This document shows positions 44,261 through 52,386 of a stretch of 64,000 nucleotides of DNA, in pieces. The stretch comes from Streptomyces cavernae (GTDB lineage Bacteria; Actinomycetota; Actinomycetes; Streptomycetales; Streptomycetaceae). The notes under the pieces are model-generated. The model was not told where the DNA came from and did not search any database. It worked only from the letters and a program-made list of their open reading frames with translations. Position numbers and translations under genes: made by a program. Numbering within the stretch: the first letter of the stretch is position 1; each line of letters starts with the position of its first letter. The stretch covers positions 124,001 through 188,000 of the forward strand of contig NZ_ML137712.1 of the NCBI RefSeq assembly GCF_004023625.1, written 5' to 3'.

Positions 44261-44552
44261 CCTGGCCCCCGGGGTCCGAAGTGGGCGATTCAGGCGTGTA
44301 GTTCCGCGGTTCCGCAGTCCGCAGTCCGCAGTTCCGCAGTCCGTGCCCTTCGACGGTAACCCCGTGGCCCGAACCAGGGCGAGCCCCCGCACGGCAGTGC
44401 CGTGCGGGGGCTCGTCTGCTGCTGGCTGCAGTTCGATCACGCGCAGTGGTGAAGAAGCCGCGCGAAGCGGTTCGCAGCACAACTGCCAAACGGTTCGCAG
44501 CACAACTCGAAGCGTTCGCAGCGGTGCAGGTGCCGTACTGGTCGGGCGCGGA
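44261..44552. repeat. spacer with direct and simple repeats
   Basis: CGGTTCGCAGCACAACT occurs at 44,468-44,484 and 44,491-44,507, with a decayed third start near 44,512. At 44,310-44,342 a run of GCAGTCC/GTTCC units forms a 7-8-base simple repeat. A terminator separates the two. Confidence 0.7.
44380..44414 (-). terminator. strong hairpin terminator after streptogrisin B-like gene
   Basis: A perfect 16-bp stem (CGAGCCCCCGCACGGC at 44,380-44,395, complement at 44,399-44,414) with a three-base loop stands downstream of the streptogrisin gene. It protects the slipin gene from read-through. Confidence 0.85.
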
Positions 44553-45455
44553 TCAGTAGACGCTGACGCCGTAGGCGCTCAGGGCCTCGGTGACCGGCTG
44601 GAAGAACGTGGTGCCGCCGGAGGTGCAGTTGCCGCTGCCGCCGGAGGTCAGACCGTAGGCGACACCGTTGCTGCCGTAGAGCGGGCCGCCGGAGTCACCG
44701 GGCTCGGCGCAGACCGTGGTCTGGATCATGCCGTAGACGATGTCGCCGCCGCCGTAGTTGACGGTCGCGTTGAGCGCGGTGACGCGTCCGGTGCGGGTAC
44801 CGGTGGTGGAACCGGTGCGGATGACGTTGGTGCCCACGCTCGGGGTCCCGGCGCTGGTGATGTCGACGCTGCCGGCGGTGCCGTCCTTGGTGACCGAGGT
44901 GTTGGTGTACCGGACGATCCCGTAGTCGTTCGTCGGGAAGCTCGAGCCGGAGGTCGAGCCCAGGACCGTCGTACGGCCGGAGTTGGAGTACCAGGTGCCC
45001 GCACCGTCGGTGCAGTGACCGGCGGTCAGGAAGTAGGAGGTGCTGCCGCTGCGGACGTTGAAGCCGAGCGAGCAGCGCCAGCTACTCGCATAGATGGCGT
45101 CGCCGCCCTTGATGAGCTTGTTGAACTTGCCGGGGGTGCGCTTGATGGTGAGTGCGCCGGCGTTGCTGCCCGCCTGCTTCTTGATCTTCGCTATCTCGGC
45201 GGCGGAGACCGTGCTGTCGGCGGTGACGACGACCCGGCCGGTCTTGCCGTCGATGGCCCAGGCGGTGCCGGGGACATCGGCCTTGAGCACCGAACTGCTG
45301 GCGCTCTTGAGCTGGTTGGTGCTGAAGGTGGCGGTGTCGGTCGCGTTCGCGTTGGGTACCGCGAAGGCGGCCGCGGCCACGAGTCCGGTGCTGACGGCGA
45401 TCAGCCGGGTCCGTCTCGTGACGCCATTGCGGGGGGTGGTGCGCTTGATCCTCAC
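44553..45455 (-). CDS. sprB: streptogrisin B-like secreted serine protease (S1E)
   Basis: The 300-residue preproprotease is very similar to SGPB/SGPA of S. griseus. After the signal peptide (ending ANA) comes a short propeptide ([20 protein letters not shown]). Mature residues follow from about ISGGD-like [20 protein letters not shown]. The triad is His147 (TAGHC), Asp177 (TNDYGIVRY) and Ser255 ([10 protein letters not shown]). Start GTG at 45,455 has GGAGG eight bases upstream. It shares ancestry with the sprD-like gene 2 kb away, but its short propeptide is that of the SGPA/B type. A strong terminator follows. Confidence 0.94.
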   Translation of the reverse strand: MRIKRTTPRNGVTRRTRLIAVSTGLVAAAAFAVPNANATDTATFSTNQLKSASSSVLKADVPGTAWAIDGKTGRVVVTADSTVSAAEIAKIKKQAGSNAGALTIKRTPGKFNKLIKGGDAIYASSWRCSLGFNVRSGSTSYFLTAGHCTDGAGTWYSNSGRTTVLGSTSGSSFPTNDYGIVRYTNTSVTKDGTAGSVDITSAGTPSVGTNVIRTGSTTGTRTGRVTALNATVNYGGGDIVYGMIQTTVCAEPGDSGGPLYGSNGVAYGLTSGGSGNCTSGGTTFFQPVTEALSAYGVSVY

Positions 45456-46029
45456 TTTTCGTTCCTCCACATGGGAAGTCGGGGGCCCGCGTGGGGTCGG
45501 GGCCCGTGAGGCGCAGCCAGGGCAGAGTCATCCGGTTTCCGAACACGCCGTGCCCCTGACAAGCGCTGGGGGGAGTATTCGGCGGTGCGACCGACCGACG
45601 CAAGGGCGCCTTTCGGCCGCGCCCTGTTCAACCGACGTACACCACCGGGGGTCCGGCGCCTCGGAGCGCGGGCCGACGCCCCGGCCACGGCCCGGGTCGA
45701 CGCCCCGGCCACGGCTCGGATCGGCACCCCGCCGATACTCGGGTCGGCGCCCCCATCCCGCCCGGCCGGTCGAGAACGGATCGCAGCCCGCGCCCCTCCT
45801 TGGGGATCACGGGATGTTCGGGGATATGAGCATCCCTGTCGCCCCTATCGCCCCTACCAATTCCGCTGACGGAAAACCGGATGCCTGTTCCACGTCCTGC
45901 TCCCCTCGACCGACCCACAGCCCTTGTCGCCAGGGCTTTTCTCCCCCTCCCCCGGAAAACGCCTTAACTTCTGACGCCCGCGCCGAGCGCGTCTTTTCCC
46001 TGCAGAACGGCATCCGTTCTCCGCCCGGT
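45456..46029. other. 574-bp gap with 24-bp tandem repeats
   Basis: No convincing gene. Three and a half 24-base units start at 45,672 (GCCGACGCCCCGGCCACGGC and so on), 45,696 and 45,720. The first two agree at 22 of 24 bases. A plus-strand frame of 94 codons crosses them, but it lacks a ribosome site and family. The segment near 45,820-45,990 is AT-richer. Confidence 0.5.
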
Positions 46030-47214
46030 TCATGCCCCGCAATCGCAGCAGGAGCAGCACTCACAGCATTCGCAGCCATCGCAGCACCCGCAGTCACAAT
46101 TGCAGTTGCTGCAGCACCCCTCCCTCTTCCTCCGCGACCACGGGGCCTCGAATTCGTCGGCGCAGCACATCTGGCAGGTGCAGCACAGCCCGATGGCGGC
46201 CGCGCATCCGGCCCAGAAACCGCGCCCGGGACGCGGCGGTTCGACGGAGGGCCCACCTCCGGGGCTGCCGTGGGGAGATCCGCCGATGTACGGGCTCTGC
46301 GTGCTGCCCGGTCCTCCGGGCGGCGGCCCGAAGGCGCTCTCGGCCGGGTGCGCGCACGCCGAGGTGCCGAACGCCCGGTGCACCGACCTGCGCAGTTCGT
46401 GCACCAGCAGGACGTGCGCCAGCTTGGCGTCGGAGAACTCCACCTCGCGCAGGGCGAGCCGTATGCCGTGCAGCGCGTCGTCGGCGAGCCGGCGTGCCTC
46501 GGCCAGGGACGTTCCGGTGGCGGTGAGAGGGTTCCAGGCGCCCGAGGCGGCGTCGGCCTCCCGGTCCTCCACGGCGTCCAGCAGGTGCGCGAGCCGCCCG
46601 AAGAGCCGGCCGGCCTCGGCGAGCGGCCGCGCGTTGCCGGGGCGTTCGGCGAGCAGCGCGGTGTGCGCGAAGGCCGCGGCGGTGGCGGTCTCGGTGGGCT
46701 CGGTCACCGCCAGGATCGGCGTGCCGGGCCCGGCGAGCGCCTCGATGCCCGTCTGCCGGTCCACGGCGTCGACCAGTACGGCCGTGTCGAACCCGACGTC
46801 GAGGCCGGTACGCGCCCCCGCGCGGCCCCAGTTCACGGCGACCCTGCGCGCGGCCAGTGCCACCGGTCGGCGGGCCAACAGCCCGTCTCCGTCGGCGATG
46901 TGGTCGCGGACCTTCGCGGAGGCGAGCACCAGGGAGACCGCGGCGGCCAGCCGCGCTCCCTCCCCTTGGGCGACCGAGGCGGTCCGCATGCCGCGCAGCG
47001 GACAGGGTCCGGCAGTACGTCGCCGGCCGGCCGTGCGCCTGGCCTGAGCCTCCGTCAAAACAGATATGAGCAGCCCGTCGTAGTTGGTGACGAGCCGGGC
47101 GAATTGCCCGTGGTCGCCGCGCAGCGCCAGACAAAGCCCGCACAGATGCGCCATCCACTGGGTTTTGAGCCCTTCACCGAGCCGATGACGGCACGGTCTG
47201 ACCATCCCGAACAC
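46030..47214 (-). CDS. DUF5685 protein with cysteine-packed C-terminal tail
   Basis: The 394-residue protein opens FGMVRPCRHRLGEGLKTQWM, then HLCGLCLALRGDHGQFARLV and TNYDGLLISVL, which mark DUF5685. A long helical body follows (SLAEARRLADDALHGIRLAL; AKLAHVLLVHELRRSVHRAF). The end is extraordinary: GFWAGCAAAIGLCCTCQMCC and, after a basic spacer, a last stretch in which 15 of 28 residues are Cys. This suggests a metal-cluster or disulfide-dense tail. The GTG at 47,214 has GGGGGAG upstream; the longer frame from 47,277 lacks it. Function unknown. Confidence 0.85.
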   Translation of the reverse strand: MFGMVRPCRHRLGEGLKTQWMAHLCGLCLALRGDHGQFARLVTNYDGLLISVLTEAQARRTAGRRRTAGPCPLRGMRTASVAQGEGARLAAAVSLVLASAKVRDHIADGDGLLARRPVALAARRVAVNWGRAGARTGLDVGFDTAVLVDAVDRQTGIEALAGPGTPILAVTEPTETATAAAFAHTALLAERPGNARPLAEAGRLFGRLAHLLDAVEDREADAASGAWNPLTATGTSLAEARRLADDALHGIRLALREVEFSDAKLAHVLLVHELRRSVHRAFGTSACAHPAESAFGPPPGGPGSTQSPYIGGSPHGSPGGGPSVEPPRPGRGFWAGCAAAIGLCCTCQMCCADEFEAPWSRRKREGCCSNCNCDCGCCDGCECCECCSCCDCGA

Positions 47215-47502
47215 TTGCTCCCCCGTGGTTCGTGCGATCGCGAGGGCGGCATCGTATCGACTCGGGCATTCACCCATACGCCCCGCTCGTCACCCGTACG
47301 GCAGGAGAAGTCATATTTCACTCTCAGTCAGCAGTCGTACACGGCACGGCCCTTGGGACACCCGGGCTCTCGACGAATTGACTCTGCACCAGTACCGTCA
47401 CGAAACCCCTGCGCGGCGTCTAACCACTTGGCGCGCGATCCGCATCATGCACGACGATAGGGATGCGGAAAGCAGAAATGACCGCTGTGAGAGGAGGCGT
47501 CC

Positions 47503-47940
47503 ATGGGATCGGTGCGCAAGGCGAGTGCCTGGCTTGGCCTCGTCGACGACAACGATGAAGAGCGGTACTACGACGACGACTACGCCGAGGGCTCCGAGTC
47601 CGGCGATGCCTGGGTCACCGACCCGCGCGTGAAGGTCGCGTCCGAGACGGCCGAGGAGAAGGGCCGTCGGATCGGCACGGTGACCCCGGACAGCTTCCGG
47701 GACGCCCGCGCCATCGGCGAGCTGTTCCGGGACGGTGTCCCGGTCATCATGAACCTCACGGCCATGGAGCCCGCCGACGCCAAGCGCGTCGTCGACTTCG
47801 CGGCGGGCCTGATCTTCGGTCTGCGTGGTTCGATCGAGCGGGTCGCCACCCGGGTGTTCCTGCTGACCCCCTCCCACACGGAGATCATCAGCGGAGAGGC
47901 CCTCAGCCGTCAGACGGACGGTTTCTTCAACCAGAGCTGA
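47503..47940 (+). CDS. sflA: SepF-like protein (SflA type)
   Basis: The 145-residue protein has a short N-terminal amphipathic segment ([20 protein letters not shown]), an acidic linker with YYDDDYAEG, and a C-terminal SepF fold. The fold shows [40 protein letters not shown] and [20 protein letters not shown]. Length and linker fit the short SepF-like proteins of Streptomyces (SflA/SflB), which help place division septa in spore-forming hyphae, rather than the longer housekeeping SepF in the dcw cluster. The assignment to SflA is from memory of gene order and length. GAGAGGAGG lies upstream of the ATG. Confidence 0.85.
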   Translation: MGSVRKASAWLGLVDDNDEERYYDDDYAEGSESGDAWVTDPRVKVASETAEEKGRRIGTVTPDSFRDARAIGELFRDGVPVIMNLTAMEPADAKRVVDFAAGLIFGLRGSIERVATRVFLLTPSHTEIISGEALSRQTDGFFNQS

Positions 47941-48019
47941 GGCAGGGCCGCTCACCGACTCCCGCCGTCCGATGGACGGGAGATCACCGGAACGCGTCGA
48001 GTCCGGTGAGCGCCCTGCC
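47941..48019. terminator. long cruciform-like terminator between sflA and MFS gene
   Basis: A near-perfect arm of 20-21 bases (GGCAGGGCCGCTCACC... at 47,941-47,961) pairs with 47,999-48,019. Inside it a second hairpin CCGTCC-GAT-GGACGG (47,965-47,979) forms. It lies between the stops of convergent genes. Confidence 0.7.
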
Positions 48020-48102
48020 CGGCTCGAGCTGGTGCGTTTCGCACGGTGCCTCGTAGGTGAGCGCCGCCCTCGCACCCCGCGGAACCGCGGACCGCGAGCC
48101 CC

Positions 48103-49830
48103 TCAGGTGACCGACTCGGCGGAAACCCGCTCCCCGGCCTCCCGCGAAGCGGACTGCTTCCGCGACGCCGCGCCCTTGCGTGCAGCGGCGCCATCCTGCG
48201 ACGCGGCGCCCTTCCCTCCAACGGCGCCCTTCCGCGGACCGGGCACCTCCGCCGCCTCCGCGGCGGTCCCCCGGGCCTCGGGCACCTCCGCCGCGCACTC
48301 CATCACCCGGGGCAGCCGCAGCGCGATGAGTGCCCCCAGCACCAGCAGCCCGGCGCTCACCAGCAAGGTCACATGCAGTCCGTGCACGAAGGAGTTCCGC
48401 GCGGCGTGCCGCAGAGCGAGCCCGGGCGCCCCGCCCAGCCGTTCCGACACCTCGTACGCCTCCCCGAGCGACCGTCCGGCGGAGGCCGAGGCGGCGGCCG
48501 GCACCCCGGGCACGGAGGACAGTCCGGGCGCGTACGCCGCGTTCATCACGCTGCCGAGCAACGCGATCCCGATGCCGGCCCCGAGCTGGTACGAGGTCTC
48601 CCCGATGGCGGCGGCCCCGCCTGCCTGCTCCGGCGGCGCCTCGCTGAGCATCGACTCGTACGCACCGAACAACGTCGTCTCGAGCCCGAACCCGAGCAGC
48701 ACGAAGCCGAGGAGCAGCAGTCCGGTGTTGTCGTCGCGGCCCATTGGCGTCAGCATGATCACCGCCGCCGCGGTGAGGAGGAACCCGGAGCTCACCATCG
48801 CGCGTGGCCCGAACCGCCGCAGCATGCGCGCCCCGGCGAGCCCGGCCCCCATCGCCGCCACGGTCAGCGGCAGCAGCCGCAGCCCGGTCTCCAGCGGCGA
48901 GAGCTCCAGCACCAGCTGGAGGTACTGCGCGGCGATCAGTTCCAGCCCCACCAGCGCGAGCATGGCCAGCACGATGCACGCGACGGACGTGCTGAACGCG
49001 GGCCGGGTGAACATCCGCAGGTCCACCAGCGGATGCGTACGCCGCCGCTGCCGTCGTACGAAGGCGGCGAGCAGCCCGCCACCGAGGAGCAGCGGCACGA
49101 ACGTGTAAGGGTCGAGCGGCGGTTCCCCACCGCCGAGCCGCTTCACCCCGAGCACCACCCCGAACAGTCCGGCGGCGGCCATCAGCGCCCCGACCACGTC
49201 CCAGGGGCCATTCCGGTCACCGGTGGACTCGGGCAGCAGCATCCGCCCTATGGGCAGGCTGATGAGCATCAGCGGGATGTTGACCAGGAAGACCGAGCCC
49301 CACCAGAAGTGCTCCAGCAGGAAGCCGCCCAGCAGGGGGCCGACGGCCGCGCCCACCGCGGCCACGGCGCTCCAGATCCCTATCGCCAGCGCCCGCTCGC
49401 GCCGGTCGGGAAACACCTGCCGCAGGATCGACAGTGTCGCGGGCATGATCATCGCCCCGCCGACGCCCAGCAGCGCCCGCGCGGCGATGAGGATCTCCGG
49501 ATCCTGGGCGAGGGCCGCGAGCCCGGAGGCCACGCCGAAGAGGGCGTACCCGAGGAGGAGGACGCGTCTGCGCCCGACCCGGTCGCCCAGCGTGCCGAAG
49601 AGGATCAGCAGTGAGGCGCAGACGAGCGGGTAGATGTCGACGATCCAGAGCAGCTCTATCGCACTGGGCTTCAGGTCCTCGGTGACGGCCGGCACCGCGA
49701 CGTGCAGCACCGTGGCGTCGAGGGCGACCAGCAGCAGGCTGGCGCAGAGGACGACGAGGACGACCCAGCGGTTGGCACCGGCCCCGGCCGCCCCACGGCA
49801 CCGCGCAGCGGCCGCAGTCGTCCCGGACAT
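48103..49830 (-). CDS. MFS multidrug exporter, DHA2 (14-TM) family
   Basis: The 575-residue proton-driven exporter has helix 1 at LVVLCASLLLVALDATVLHV, with the D-A-T-V motif of drug-proton antiporters. Motif A is GTLGDRVGRRRVLLLG and motif C LPLL-type AVGAAVGPLLGGFLLEHF. Fourteen helices are predicted. The last 65 residues are a Lys/Arg/Ala-rich cytoplasmic tail with GKGAASQDGAAARKGAASRK repeats, unusual for the family. The ATG at 49,830 has GGGAGG at seven bases. No regulator adjoins it. The substrate is unknown, perhaps an antibiotic or dye. Confidence 0.92.
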   Translation of the reverse strand: MSGTTAAAARCRGAAGAGANRWVVLVVLCASLLLVALDATVLHVAVPAVTEDLKPSAIELLWIVDIYPLVCASLLILFGTLGDRVGRRRVLLLGYALFGVASGLAALAQDPEILIAARALLGVGGAMIMPATLSILRQVFPDRRERALAIGIWSAVAAVGAAVGPLLGGFLLEHFWWGSVFLVNIPLMLISLPIGRMLLPESTGDRNGPWDVVGALMAAAGLFGVVLGVKRLGGGEPPLDPYTFVPLLLGGGLLAAFVRRQRRRTHPLVDLRMFTRPAFSTSVACIVLAMLALVGLELIAAQYLQLVLELSPLETGLRLLPLTVAAMGAGLAGARMLRRFGPRAMVSSGFLLTAAAVIMLTPMGRDDNTGLLLLGFVLLGFGLETTLFGAYESMLSEAPPEQAGGAAAIGETSYQLGAGIGIALLGSVMNAAYAPGLSSVPGVPAAASASAGRSLGEAYEVSERLGGAPGLALRHAARNSFVHGLHVTLLVSAGLLVLGALIALRLPRVMECAAEVPEARGTAAEAAEVPGPRKGAVGGKGAASQDGAAARKGAASRKQSASREAGERVSAESVT

Positions 49831-50593
49831 GTACGTACCTCCCAGATGTTCCCTCGCGTTCGGCGGATCCGCGGGGCGGGGACGGCCCCGGGGCTGCGGC
49901 CGGTTCTGAGCGGCTCCCGGTCGCGCACGCAACGAAAGGCGAGTGAGCGGCCAGCGTACGCGAGTTTCCGCCGGTGGCACGTGGCCCACCTCTCACGTTC
50001 ACAACTCACCGGGTGTGGCGTACACCACTTCCGCACCGTCCCGCCCCCGTCGCGCCCCCTGCTGCACCACGCCCTGAAGGGGCGGCCGGTTCCCGGACGT
50101 GGCGGCCGTGCGGCCGTTCGGGTGATGGCCGTTGCCCCATTCGTACGCCCCCGGAGCACGGCCCACCGGGCGCAGCGCGCCACCGTGGCGACGCGCCCCC
50201 GGGACACTCCTGGCGCCGCCCGCGCCGCCGGTTACCTCCCGCCGGCGATCCGGCCGGCCGTCGACGCCCTTCCGCCGGCCGTCACACGGGAACCGGCCCG
50301 GCCCCGCCTCGCGCCGGGGCCCTCCCCCGCCCCCGGCCGGCCGTCACCCGTGATCGGCCTCCCGCCGACCGGGTGATCGGCGGGGTAATTCCGCCCCATC
50401 ATCGGGTTAACGATTTTATAAGCGACACAAAACCGTCGCCGGGACAGATCAAAGAAATTGCGCACACCGCCTGCGAACCATTGCCTAATCCTGCTGAATA
50501 AACCTCCTTCTGAGATCCATCCCACATCACATCGTCATCACAAAGCCGCTGGTGCGACCTGGCTGAGAGCTCACTCCCTGTAACGTCGATTGA
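49831..50593. other. 763-bp intergenic region between divergent MFS and PAP2 genes
   Basis: No gene is seen in this large gap. The left half is GC-rich. The right half has an AT-rich stretch (GATTTTATAAGCG near 50,410) that probably belongs to a promoter. A perfect 8-bp inverted repeat (CCCGCCGA at 50,361-50,368, TCGGCGGG at 50,377-50,384) is followed by a GGCGG...CCGCC repeat, together a candidate operator or leader structure. Confidence 0.5.
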
Positions 50594-51625
50594 GTGCGTA
50601 CCGAACGAAACCTGACCCGGCGGCTTGACCGGGTCTTCGCGCGACTGGACCGAGAGCCGGAACGACCGGCTCTCATGCACGTGCCACACATGAGCCGGCA
50701 CCGGATCGTGCTCTTCTCGGCGACCCTCGCCTTCTACGCGGCGATCATCTGGGCCGTGCTCATCACCTCGTGGCTGGTTCGGCTCGACTGGCAGGTCATG
50801 TTTTTCCGGCCGTACCAGCAATGGCCCGGTATCCACGCCTTCCTCGACTACTACGTGGTGCTGGGCCAGCGCGGCCCCACCGCCGTGATGGTCACGGCCT
50901 GGCTGGGCTGGCGCTCCTGGCGCCAGCACACGCTGCGCCCGCTGCTCACCCTCGCCGCCGCACTGCTGCTGCTGAACATCACGGTCGGCGCGGCCAAGCT
51001 GGGCATGGGCCGGCTGGGCCCGCACTACGCGACCACGATCGGCTCGAACGAGATGTGGCAGGGCGGCGATATATTTCCCTCCGGCCACACCGCCAACGCC
51101 GTCGTGACCTGGGGAATCCTGGCCTATCTGGCCTCCACTCCGCGGGCCAGACGCTGGCTGTCCGCACTGTCCGCCGTGATCTCGCTCGGCGTCGGCCTGA
51201 CCACCGTCTACCTCGGTACGCACTGGCTGAGCGACGTGCTGCTGGGCTGGGCCGCCGGTCTGCTGATCCTGCTGGCGCTGCCGTGGTTCGAGCCGCTCAT
51301 CGCGCGCGCGGAGGCATGGATCTTCACGGTGCGCGACACCTGGCGCAGCCGCCGCGCCGGCACCGCCCCCGCACCGGCCGCGCCGGTCGTCGGCACCCCG
51401 GTGGCGCTCACCCGGCACCAGACGGCCGAGGAGGCGCGGGAGCCGCTCACCGAGCCGCTCACCACGGCTCGGCCTGCCAGGACGCCGGCCTATCATCTGG
51501 CGCCCGGTCCCCACACCACCCGTGGGGAGCGCACACCGGTCACTCCCGTGGGCAGCCGGCGGCCCCCGCACTCGGACCGCATAGCTCGCGGTACGACCTC
51601 GGCCCGCCCGGTCGCCGGAGGCTGA
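50594..51625 (+). CDS. PAP2-family membrane phosphatase
   Basis: The 343-residue protein has five or six helices and the three lipid-phosphatase motifs. Motif 1 is KLGMGRLGP (its usual RP is altered to LGP), motif 2 is PSGHTANAV and motif 3 GTHWLSDVLLGW. The catalytic His residues of motifs 2 and 3 are present. Such enzymes recycle undecaprenyl diphosphate or act on phosphatidic acid. The C-terminal 90 residues are a Pro/Arg/Thr-rich cytoplasmic tail. The GTG at 50,594 has only a weak site; an ATG at 50,675 is a shorter option. A strong terminator follows. Confidence 0.9.
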   Translation: MRTERNLTRRLDRVFARLDREPERPALMHVPHMSRHRIVLFSATLAFYAAIIWAVLITSWLVRLDWQVMFFRPYQQWPGIHAFLDYYVVLGQRGPTAVMVTAWLGWRSWRQHTLRPLLTLAAALLLLNITVGAAKLGMGRLGPHYATTIGSNEMWQGGDIFPSGHTANAVVTWGILAYLASTPRARRWLSALSAVISLGVGLTTVYLGTHWLSDVLLGWAAGLLILLALPWFEPLIARAEAWIFTVRDTWRSRRAGTAPAPAAPVVGTPVALTRHQTAEEAREPLTEPLTTARPARTPAYHLAPGPHTTRGERTPVTPVGSRRPPHSDRIARGTTSARPVAGG

Positions 51626-51670
51626 CACCCCGGTCGCGGGACACCGGTACGCACACCCCGTCCCGCACGA

Positions 51671-51710
51671 GGAAGGCCCCCGGCTCCGGGTCAGGAGCCG
51701 GGGGCCTTCC
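51671..51710. terminator. strong bidirectional terminator after PAP2 gene
   Basis: A perfect 17-bp stem (GGAAGGCCCCCGGCTCC at 51,671-51,687, complement at 51,694-51,710) with a six-base loop lies between convergent genes. Confidence 0.9.
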
Positions 51711-51749
51711 CGGTTGGGTTCGTCCTACAGGGGGCGGAGGACCCGAAGG

Positions 51750-51965
51750 TCACCCCTTCCAGGCCCGTTTCACCGTCCCGCCGGCGACCTCGAAGTTCAG
51801 CCGCCCCACGAGGTACTCCATGGTGATGATCGCCCCCGGTGGCAGCGACCGCACCGTGGTCCAGCCGCGCTCTCGGGCGAGACGCTCGGCCTCGGTCGCG
51901 TCCAGGCCGACATAGGCGTCCGGACTGTCCTGGGGCTCCGCGGACGGAGCGGGTATGGGTGCCAT
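51750..51965 (-). CDS. I78-type protease inhibitor-like small protein
   Basis: The 71-residue protein has DAYVGLDATEAERLARERGW, TVRSLPPGAIITMEYLVGRL and NFEV-x-GGTVKRAWKG. These fit the I78 inhibitor pattern (vR-x-pG-x-xTM-x-RLN-x-x-x-x-G-x-I). It has no signal peptide. A longer version from the ATG at 52,025 has a better ribosome site (AGGGGGC) and would add 20 residues; conservation seems to begin at MAPIPAP, so the shorter start is given. It might protect the cell from its own secreted proteases, but none is adjacent. Confidence 0.75.
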   Translation of the reverse strand: MAPIPAPSAEPQDSPDAYVGLDATEAERLARERGWTTVRSLPPGAIITMEYLVGRLNFEVAGGTVKRAWKG

Positions 51966-52386
51966 GCCCGCCACGTTAGGCCGCGTACCCCGGCCAAGGA
52001 AGCCGAACGGGTCATCACGGGCCATCACAAGCCCCCTGTCCCTCTGCGGTCACGCTTCTGTCACAGGACCAAGACACGAGTTTCCGCCGAACTCAGTCAC
52101 ACGGACGGACGCATCCATAGGCGTTTCACACACAGCCGGTCGTAATTCGGGACTAACTTGACGTCGGCTCGAATAGTCGGCGGAAAGCAGACGAGTACCG
52201 AGTGGTAACTCCTTTCCTTTTCCTCCGGCCCGGCGTGTTCCCGAAGCAGACACGCCACAGGAAATGCACGGATCCAACACAGAACCCGCGCACACACCCT
52301 GCCCGAGCGGCGGCGAAGCGGGCATCAGCGTGACATCCGGGCGTGAGCGTCAGGCGGGCCGGAACGCTGCGAGCGAGAGGGCACCG
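51966..52386. promoter_or_regulatory. 421-bp divergent region before orphan ctaD
   Basis: No gene, apart from the possible N-terminal extension of the I78 gene to 52,025. The segment 52,130-52,215 is AT-richer and contains CTTGACG near 52,157, a possible -35 box without a clear -10. The ctaD leader would be long, over 150 bases. Confidence 0.4.

Noticed and set aside
45585..45869. 94-codon plus-strand frame across the 24-bp repeats
   Set aside because: There is no ribosome site, no family and low-complexity Ala/Pro/Arg content produced by the repeat.
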